Source: Acidobacteriota bacterium (GTDB taxonomy: Bacteria > Acidobacteriota > Terriglobia > Terriglobales > Acidobacteriaceae). Taken from it: 10,423 bases of DNA. Both the position numbers and the translations under genes were made by a program. The DNA lies in NCBI GenBank assembly GCA_028873155.1, contig JAGWML010000099.1, forward strand, positions 1 to 10,423, given 5' to 3'. This document shows positions 5,795 to 10,423 of this stretch, piece after piece. The notes under the pieces are model-generated. The model saw only the letters and a list, made by a program, of their open reading frames with translations, did no database searches and was not told the origin of the DNA. Position 1 is the first letter of the stretch; every line of letters starts with the position of its first letter.

Positions 5795-7507
5795 TCACTC
5801 GAAGGAAACCTGGTGGAGGTGCCGTCCCTGCGGGTCGTAGAGGTGCACGGCGCAGGCGAGGCACGGATCAAAGGAATGGATGGTGCGCAGGATCTCGACG
5901 GGCTGCTCGAGGTTGGCGACGGGCGTGCCGATGAGGGCCTGTTCGAAGGATGAGCGCTGCTGGCGCACATCGCGAGGCGAGCCGTTCCACGTGGTGGGGA
6001 CGACGAGCTGGTAGTTCTCGATGGCGCTGTTGCGAATCTTGATGAAGTGAGCGAGCGCTCCGCGCGGCGCCTCGGTGAGACCGACGCCCTCGCACTCCGC
6101 GGGCCATGTCTTCGGCTCCCAGTGCTCGCCGTTGAAGGTGGAGACTTCGTTGATGCGGACGCGATCGAGCAGCTCGTTGAAGTACTGCTTGAGCCAGGTG
6201 AGGGCGAGCTCGGCGTCGAGAGCGCGCGCGGCCGTTCGGCCCAGGGTGCTGAAGAGCGCGGCGGTGGGCACATTGAGCTTGCCGAGGGTCTGGCCGACGA
6301 GCGCTTTCACGTCGGTGTTGCCGGCGGCGTAGGCGACGATGAGGCGCGCGAGCGGGCCGACTTCCATGGGCTGCTCTTTCCAGCGCGGCGTTTTGAGGAA
6401 CGAGTATTTGTCGTGGCCTTCGAGGGACTCAAAGGGCGGCTTGGGGCCGGTGTAATTGAGGCGGGTCTCGCCGCTCCAGGGATGGAGGCCGGTGGAGTCC
6501 CCGCCGTCGTAGGTGTACCAGGAGTGCGCGATGTACTCCTTAATCTCCTGATTGTCGCGGGCGTTGACGGGATGCACCTGGCTGAGATCGCGATTGAGGA
6601 CGACGCCGCGCGGGTAGCGGAAGGAATCGACCTGGTTGTAGCCCTTGGTGGGGAACTCGCCATAGCTGAGGTAGTTGGTGAGGCCGCCGCCCCACTGCGC
6701 CCAGTCCTTGTAAAAACCGGCGACGGTGAGCACGTCGGGAATGTAGACCTGGTTGACGAATTCGGTGGCCTGGCTGATGAGGCTGGAGACGAGATTGAGG
6801 CGCTCGGTGTTAATGGCGGCGACCTCGTTGGCACTGATGGAGCAGGGCACGCCGCCGACGAGGTAGTTGGGGTGCGGATTTTTGCCGCCGAAGACGGCGT
6901 GAATCTTGACGATTTCCTTTTGCCACTCGAGCGCGTCGAGGTAGTGCGCGACGGCGATGAGGTTGACTTCCGGCGGGAGCTTGTAGGCGGGATGGCCCCA
7001 GTAGCCGTTAGCGAAGATGCCGAGACCGCTGGCGGCGAAGGCCTTGATCTTGTCCTGCACGGAAGAGAAATAAGCGGCGGTGTTCTTGTCCCAACTGGAG
7101 TAGGAGGCGGCGATCTCCGCGGCTTTTTTGGGGTCGGCCTTGAGGGCGTTGACGATGTCGACCCAGTCGAGGGCGTGCAGGTGGTAGAAGTGGATGACGT
7201 GATCCTGCACGTACTGCGTGGTCATCATGATGTTGCGGATGAGCTCGGCGGTGGGAGGAACGGTGATGCCGAGTGCGCTTTCGACGGCACGCACGCTGGT
7301 GAGGGCGTGGACGGTGGTGCAGACGCCGCAGACGCGCTCGGTGATGGCCCAGGCGTCGCGGGGGTCGCGGCCGACGAGGATCTTTTCAAGGCCGCGGACC
7401 ATGGTGCCGGCGCTGTAGGCGTCCGTGATGACGCCGTTTTCGACGACCGCCTCGATGCGGAGGTGGCCTTCAATTCGGGTGATGGGATCGACGACGACGC
7501 GTGTCAT
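5795..7507 (-). CDS. hyaB: uptake [NiFe] hydrogenase large subunit
   Basis: A 570-residue catalytic subunit that splits H2 at a Ni-Fe(CN)2CO centre. The N-terminal cysteine motif RVCGVCTTVH (58-67; C60, C63) and the C-terminal DPCLACAVH (547-555; C549, C552) supply the four metal-binding cysteines of group 1 enzymes. Fifteen residues follow H555, the same number as in E. coli HyaB, and these should be cut off by HyaD. The early RIEGHLR block (11-17) is also typical. There is no signal peptide. The protein is expected to cross the membrane folded with HyaA through the Tat system. The ATG lies 6 bases after the hyaA stop, so the two are co-transcribed. The small-subunit cysteines and the cytochrome partner place it with the membrane-bound, O2-tolerant type (probably 1d), but the subgroup was not tested by phylogeny. 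Confidence 0.96.
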   Translation of the reverse strand: MTRVVVDPITRIEGHLRIEAVVENGVITDAYSAGTMVRGLEKILVGRDPRDAWAITERVCGVCTTVHALTSVRAVESALGITVPPTAELIRNIMMTTQYVQDHVIHFYHLHALDWVDIVNALKADPKKAAEIAASYSSWDKNTAAYFSSVQDKIKAFAASGLGIFANGYWGHPAYKLPPEVNLIAVAHYLDALEWQKEIVKIHAVFGGKNPHPNYLVGGVPCSISANEVAAINTERLNLVSSLISQATEFVNQVYIPDVLTVAGFYKDWAQWGGGLTNYLSYGEFPTKGYNQVDSFRYPRGVVLNRDLSQVHPVNARDNQEIKEYIAHSWYTYDGGDSTGLHPWSGETRLNYTGPKPPFESLEGHDKYSFLKTPRWKEQPMEVGPLARLIVAYAAGNTDVKALVGQTLGKLNVPTAALFSTLGRTAARALDAELALTWLKQYFNELLDRVRINEVSTFNGEHWEPKTWPAECEGVGLTEAPRGALAHFIKIRNSAIENYQLVVPTTWNGSPRDVRQQRSSFEQALIGTPVANLEQPVEILRTIHSFDPCLACAVHLYDPQGRHLHQVSFE

Positions 7508-7513
7508 GGTGCT

Positions 7514-8602
7514 CTACGACTCCTTCTGTTCCTCTGCGTGGACTTCCGCGATGACCTTCTGCTTGCGCACGTTGGTGACAACGGCGTGCGCGGCGACGCC
7601 GGCGAGCGTGGCAACGCCGACGAGGGTGCCGATGGTGTCCGCCGTGCTTTCAACACCGAAGCCGGGGAAGGACGGCAGGTGATGGTAGAAGGGACCGTTG
7701 TCCCAGAAGCCATCTTCACTGCAACCGATGCAGCCATGACCTGACTGGATGGGATAGCTGGTGCCCTCGTTCCACTTGACGACGGAGCAGGCGTTGTAGG
7801 TGACGGGGCCTTTGCAGCCCATCTTGTAGAGGCAATAGCCGCGGCGCGCGTTTTCATCGTCCCAGGACTCGACGAAGAGACCGGCGTCGTAGTTGGGACG
7901 GCGGTAGCAGGTGTCGTGGACGCGGCGGCCGTAGAACTCCTTGGGCCGGTTGAGGCTGTCGAGCGCGGGCACCTGTCCGAGGACCAGAAGGTGGGTGACG
8001 ACGGCCATCATGACGTCGGCGATGGGCGGGCAGCCGGGGACATTGATGACGGGCTTGTCGACCAGCTTTGAGATGGGCGTGGCGCCGGTGGGGTTGGGCT
8101 TGGCGGCCTGCACGCAGCCGTTGGAGGCGCAACTGCCCCAGGCCACGATGGCCGCGGCGTCTTTGGCGACGGTCTGCAGGATGGACTCGGCGGTCTTGCC
8201 GCCGATCATGCAGTAGACACCGCCGTCGTGGGTGGGGACTGCGCCCTCCACGAGGACGATGTACTTGCCCTTGTTGTTCTGGATGGTGTCATTGAGGCTC
8301 TTTTCGGCCTGGAAGCCGGAGGCCGCCATAAGAGTCTCTGTGTAGTTGAGCGAGAGCACGTCGAGCAGGGCATCGAGCACGATGGGATGCGATGCGCGGA
8401 TGAAGGACTCACTGCAACAGGTGCACTCCTGAAAGTGCATCCACACCACGGCGGGCTTTTCTTTTTTCTCAAATGCCGCCGCGACCTGGGCTACGCCGGC
8501 CTGCCCCATCCCGGCCGCGGTGGCTGCCGCTGCGCAGAACTGCAGGAACTCTCTGCGGCTGTAACCCTTTCTCTCCATGGACTGCCAAATGGACTGACCC
8601 AT
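7514..8602 (-). CDS. hyaA: uptake [NiFe] hydrogenase small subunit, Tat-exported, 6-Cys proximal cluster
   Basis: A 362-residue iron-sulfur subunit that carries electrons from HyaB to HyaC. The N-terminus has a Tat motif SRREFLQ (R16-R17) and an alanine-rich hydrophobic run ending near AAA (41-43). Proximal cluster cysteines are C60, C63, C158 and C191. Two extra cysteines, C62 (ECTCC) and C163 (GSCASNGC), match the 6-Cys [4Fe-3S] cluster of O2-tolerant enzymes such as E. coli Hyd-1. The distal cluster uses H229, C232, C257 and C263. The medial 3Fe cluster uses C272, C291 and C294. A helix at about 322-344 anchors the C-terminus in the membrane. The ATG at 8602 is chosen because GAGG (8608-8611) lies 5 bases upstream; a GTG at 8608 falls inside that site. 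It is the first gene of the operon. Confidence 0.95.
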   Translation of the reverse strand: MGQSIWQSMERKGYSRREFLQFCAAAATAAGMGQAGVAQVAAAFEKKEKPAVVWMHFQECTCCSESFIRASHPIVLDALLDVLSLNYTETLMAASGFQAEKSLNDTIQNNKGKYIVLVEGAVPTHDGGVYCMIGGKTAESILQTVAKDAAAIVAWGSCASNGCVQAAKPNPTGATPISKLVDKPVINVPGCPPIADVMMAVVTHLLVLGQVPALDSLNRPKEFYGRRVHDTCYRRPNYDAGLFVESWDDENARRGYCLYKMGCKGPVTYNACSVVKWNEGTSYPIQSGHGCIGCSEDGFWDNGPFYHHLPSFPGFGVESTADTIGTLVGVATLAGVAAHAVVTNVRKQKVIAEVHAEEQKES

Positions 8603-8631
8603 TCCCACCTCGCATGCCGTCGGGAGGCCGC

Positions 8632-8655
8632 AGATTTCCGCAGTAGGAGAAATCT
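8632..8655. repeat. inverted repeat in the hyaA leader
   Basis: AGATTTC (8632-8638) and GAAATCT (8649-8655) form a perfect 7-bp stem with a 10-base loop. It sits 30 bases upstream of the hyaA ATG. A nested symmetry, GGAGA-AA-TCTCC, covers 8646-8657. On the hyaA transcript it would be a leader hairpin; on DNA it could be an operator. Confidence 0.45.
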
Positions 8656-8673
8656 CCCCGCGGTAAAGCGGCC

Positions 8674-8679
8674 TTTAGA
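8674..8679 (-). promoter_or_regulatory. weak -10 candidate for hyaABCD
   Basis: On the minus strand the hexamer reads TCTAAA, a four-of-six match to the -10 consensus. The -35 position (8697-8702, TTCCGT) is poor. With a start near 8667, the palindrome at 8720-8735 would be centred about 60 bases upstream, as at class I activator-dependent promoters. This is geometry, not proof. Confidence 0.22.
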
Positions 8680-8719
8680 ACGGACTGGAGCACGGTACGG
8701 AATTGAAAAGACGACCGGC

Positions 8720-8735
8720 TGTGACCGTCATCACA
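8720..8735. promoter_or_regulatory. CRP/FNR-family operator upstream of hyaA
   Basis: The 16-mer TGTGACCGTCATCACA is a perfect TGTGA-N6-TCACA palindrome, the classical CRP-type half-sites with the exact spacing. It lies in the gap between pyrD and hyaA, centred about 125 bases upstream of the hyaA ATG. A CRP/FNR-superfamily activator is the likely binder. The half-site is CRP-like and not FNR-like (TTGAT), but which regulator reads it in this organism cannot be told. Confidence 0.62.
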
Positions 8736-8796
8736 CCTTGGCTGGGGCGATGAGGAAAATTGGTGATGGCGTGTGATCTGAAGGCGCCGACGAGGG

Positions 8797-9711
8797 TTAC
8801 TGGCGGGGTACGTCCACTGCGCCGGTGAGGGAGGTCACTTTTTCGACGTTGTGGCTGCGGCACCAGGATTCGAGACCGCGCGCGATGCGCTCGACGGCGC
8901 GGGGGTCGGCGTAGCTGGCGGTTCCGACCTGAACGGCGGTGGCTCCGGCGAGGAGGAACTCGACGGCGTCCTCGGGTGTGACAATGCCGCCCATGCCGAG
9001 GATGGGGATGGAGACGGCGCGCGCTGCCTCATAGACCATGCGCAGGGCGATGGGCTTGATGGCCGGGCCGGAGAGGCCGCCGGTGACGTTGGTGAGGCGC
9101 GGCTTGCGGGTCTCCACGTCGATGGACAGGGCGAGGAAGGTGTTGACGAGGCTGAGGGCGTCGGCGCCCATGTTGGCGGCGACCTTTGCCATTTGCGCGA
9201 TAGAGGTGACGTTGGGCGAGAGCTTGACGATGAGCGGGCGCGCGGAGGCGGCTTTGGCTTCGCGGACGAGGTACTCGAGCGAGCTGGGGTCTGCGCCGAA
9301 GGTCATGCCGCCGGCGTGGACATTGGGGCAGGAGACGTTGAGCTCGTAGGCGGCGATGCCGGGAGCCTCATTGAGGCGCCGGATGACGGCGAGGTACTCG
9401 TTGACCGTGTAGCCGAAGACGTTGACGATGACTTTGCAGGCGGGATAGCGGGCGAGCGGCGGCAGCTTTTGCGCGATGTAGTCCTCGACGCCGACGTTCT
9501 GGAGGCCGATGGCGTTGAGCATGCCGGAGGCGGTGTGGATGAGTCGCGGCGCGGGATGGCCGGGGAGCGGGTGAAGGGAGATGCCCTTGGTGACGAAGGC
9601 GCCGATTTTCTCGAGTGAGACGATCTCTTCGAACTCGATGCCATAGCCGAAGGTGCCGCTGGCGGCGATGACGGGGTTGGTCAGCGTGATGCCGGCCAAC
9701 TGGACTTGCAT
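8797..9711 (-). CDS. pyrD: dihydroorotate dehydrogenase, class 1B catalytic subunit
   Basis: A 304-residue FMN enzyme that oxidises dihydroorotate to orotate in pyrimidine synthesis, in the cytosol. It opens with VQLAGITLTNPVIAASGTFG, the standard class 1 N-terminus. The catalytic base is a cysteine, C128 in NVSCPN, which marks class 1 and not the membrane-bound class 2 (serine). K42 (TKG), K163 (IVKLSPN) and the glycine-rich GMGGI (239-243) are FMN-contact motifs. Class 1B enzymes normally pair with the FAD/2Fe-2S subunit PyrK; no pyrK is visible in this window. The frame opens further to a TTG at 9753, but that codon touches the terminator hairpin of the preceding gene, so the ATG at 9711 is preferred. 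The next gene on the strand is hyaA after a 194-base gap. No clear terminator follows. Confidence 0.93.
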   Translation of the reverse strand: MQVQLAGITLTNPVIAASGTFGYGIEFEEIVSLEKIGAFVTKGISLHPLPGHPAPRLIHTASGMLNAIGLQNVGVEDYIAQKLPPLARYPACKVIVNVFGYTVNEYLAVIRRLNEAPGIAAYELNVSCPNVHAGGMTFGADPSSLEYLVREAKAASARPLIVKLSPNVTSIAQMAKVAANMGADALSLVNTFLALSIDVETRKPRLTNVTGGLSGPAIKPIALRMVYEAARAVSIPILGMGGIVTPEDAVEFLLAGATAVQVGTASYADPRAVERIARGLESWCRSHNVEKVTSLTGAVDVPRQ

Positions 9712-9755
9712 CTCGGGCTTCACCGGGCGGCTGCGACCTCGTTGCGGGTTCAAAG

Positions 9756-9780
9756 CCTGCCGGGGTTAATGCCCGGCAGG
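9756..9780 (-). terminator. hairpin over the stop codon of the phosphatase-like gene
   Basis: CCTGCCGGG (9756-9764) and CCCGGCAGG (9772-9780) form a perfect 9-bp GC-rich stem with a 7-base loop. The TAA stop of the upstream phosphatase-like gene (9766-9768) lies in the loop. On the minus strand a short CTTTG follows, so there is only a weak T-run. It probably acts as a terminator or 3' end stabiliser before pyrD. Confidence 0.5.
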
Positions 9781-10423
9781 GTGAGTGGGCTGGATGGCCT
9801 GGGTGAGCACGTGGCCCACGGCGGCGGATGGCAGATTGGTGCCGGCGAGCGACGCCAGCGTGACCGCGAGATCGACCGGGGCCACACGTCCATGATACTC
9901 GCCGGGGATGAAGGGCTGGCCGAAGAAGGCGAGCGGGACGTGGCGGTCATAGGACCAGGGCGTGAAGTGGTTGGTGCCGGCAAAGGCGCTGGCGCCGGCG
10001 AGCTGGTAGGGGTCGAGGATGGCCATGACGTACCAGTTGCCGTGGTCGGTGTAGCTGTGAGCCAGCAGACGGCCCCAGTCGGATGGCGGCAGGGGGCCGC
10101 TGGCGAGCTGGAGGCGCGTGTAGACGTCGCGTAAGCGGGGCGTGACGGGCAGGCGATGGTCGGCGGGCAGGGCGGTGTCGGGCTTGGGGGCCTGCGCGGA
10201 GACGGCGCCGGGAAGCAGCGCGGCGAGTTCGTCTTCGGCGGCGGCCTCGTCGATGTGGAGCTTGGCGTAGGTGCGCTTATCGAGGTCGATGTACGGCAGA
10301 TCGGGGCCGGGCAGGAGGTAGTCGAGCTTCTGGCCGGGTGAGTGTCGCTGGTTGAGCGTGGCGTTGAGCGCGGCGTAGACCTTCCTCATATCGACGGCGG
10401 CGGCCTGGATGCCGAGGTTGGCG
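9766..10423 (-). CDS. alkaline-phosphatase-superfamily protein, C-terminal fragment
   Basis: The frame is open through the right edge, so this is the C-terminal 218 residues or so of a longer protein; the methionine at 10389 is internal. The block GTNHFTPWSYDRHVPLAFFG resembles the GTxHG-PYxYDxxVP block of COG1524-type alkaline phosphatases and phosphodiesterases, where the histidine binds one of the two zinc ions. The following run (HGRVAPVDLAVTLASLAGTNLP) is the usual family C-terminal part. These enzymes are mostly exported and release phosphate from monoesters or diesters. The nucleophile and the signal peptide are outside the window. In the visible part the usual glycine after the histidine is replaced by phenylalanine. 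The gene ends in a hairpin before pyrD on the same strand. The precise substrate cannot be assigned. Confidence 0.78.
   Translation of the reverse strand, partial: ANLGIQAAAVDMRKVYAALNATLNQRHSPGQKLDYLLPGPDLPYIDLDKRTYAKLHIDEAAAEDELAALLPGAVSAQAPKPDTALPADHRLPVTPRLRDVYTRLQLASGPLPPSDWGRLLAHSYTDHGNWYVMAILDPYQLAGASAFAGTNHFTPWSYDRHVPLAFFGQPFIPGEYHGRVAPVDLAVTLASLAGTNLPSAAVGHVLTQAIQPTHPAGH

Noticed and set aside
4836..5840. A 334-codon open frame on the + strand
   Set aside because: It is antisense to hyaC and hyaD and has the same acidic low-complexity look.
5790..5864. The 25-codon upstream extension of hyaC
   Set aside because: It overlaps the hyaB C-terminal cysteine motif region and is arginine- and proline-rich, unlike any HyaC N-terminus.
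6047..7744. A 565-codon open frame on the + strand
   Set aside because: It is antisense to hyaB and the end of hyaA, which are certain. Its translation is a low-complexity run of G, D, E, V and A, the usual mirror of GC-rich coding sequence.
8851..9618. A 255-codon open frame on the + strand
   Set aside because: It is antisense to pyrD, which has complete class 1 motifs.
1..10423. CRISPR array, tRNA, rRNA or transposase
   Set aside because: No regular repeat-spacer pattern, no tRNA cloverleaf or GTTCGA-type loop with matching arms, and no transposase motifs were seen on either strand.

Overview
The window is high-GC bacterial chromosome. One stretch between about 2.8 and 3.6 kb is clearly less GC-rich: by hand count 2941-3060 is 44% GC, against 72% at 2401-2460. 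The gene content (a Tat-exported uptake [NiFe] hydrogenase, an ABC exporter pair, a PqqD-domain protein beside an HPr-kinase-like P-loop protein, class 1B PyrD) fits a soil Acidobacteriota member, perhaps Acidobacteriaceae. That assignment is an inference from gene style and was not tested.

Layout. Positions 2-2778 (+) hold the 3' end of a 4-alpha-glucanotransferase gene (malQ) and then a translationally coupled ABC exporter pair (ATPase and a roughly 12-helix membrane subunit). Positions 2779-3142 are AT-richer, have no gene I would call, and carry a 12-bp direct repeat and inverted repeats. Positions 3161-4507 (+) hold two small transcription units separated by a good intrinsic terminator. 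The first is a PqqD/RRE-like protein whose C-terminal third looks like an internal twin-arginine signal plus a polar 32-residue tail. The second is a P-loop protein resembling HPr kinase. Positions 8602-4535 (-) hold a compact hydrogenase operon, hyaA-hyaB-hyaC-hyaD (small subunit, large subunit, cytochrome b, maturation protease), convergent with the kinase-like gene. Upstream of hyaA lies a perfect CRP/FNR-family palindrome (TGTGA-N6-TCACA) and a leader inverted repeat. Positions 9711-8797 (-) hold pyrD (class 1B). Positions 10423-9766 (-) hold the 3' end of an alkaline-phosphatase-superfamily gene, which ends in a strong hairpin just before pyrD.

How the genes work together. HyaA and HyaB would form a periplasm-facing H2-oxidising enzyme, anchored by the HyaA C-terminal helix and passing electrons to the quinone pool through HyaC. 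HyaD would trim the 15-residue HyaB C-terminal extension. HyaA carries both extra cysteines of the 6-Cys proximal cluster known from O2-tolerant membrane-bound hydrogenases, so the enzyme is probably built for aerobic H2 uptake. No hyaE, hyaF or hyp genes are present in the window. The most novel-looking part is the PqqD-Tat-tail protein next to an HPr-kinase-like protein. PqqD-type recognition domains and HPr-kinase-like enzymes both occur in peptide-modification (RiPP) pathways, but no radical-SAM, cyclase or protease partner is visible here.
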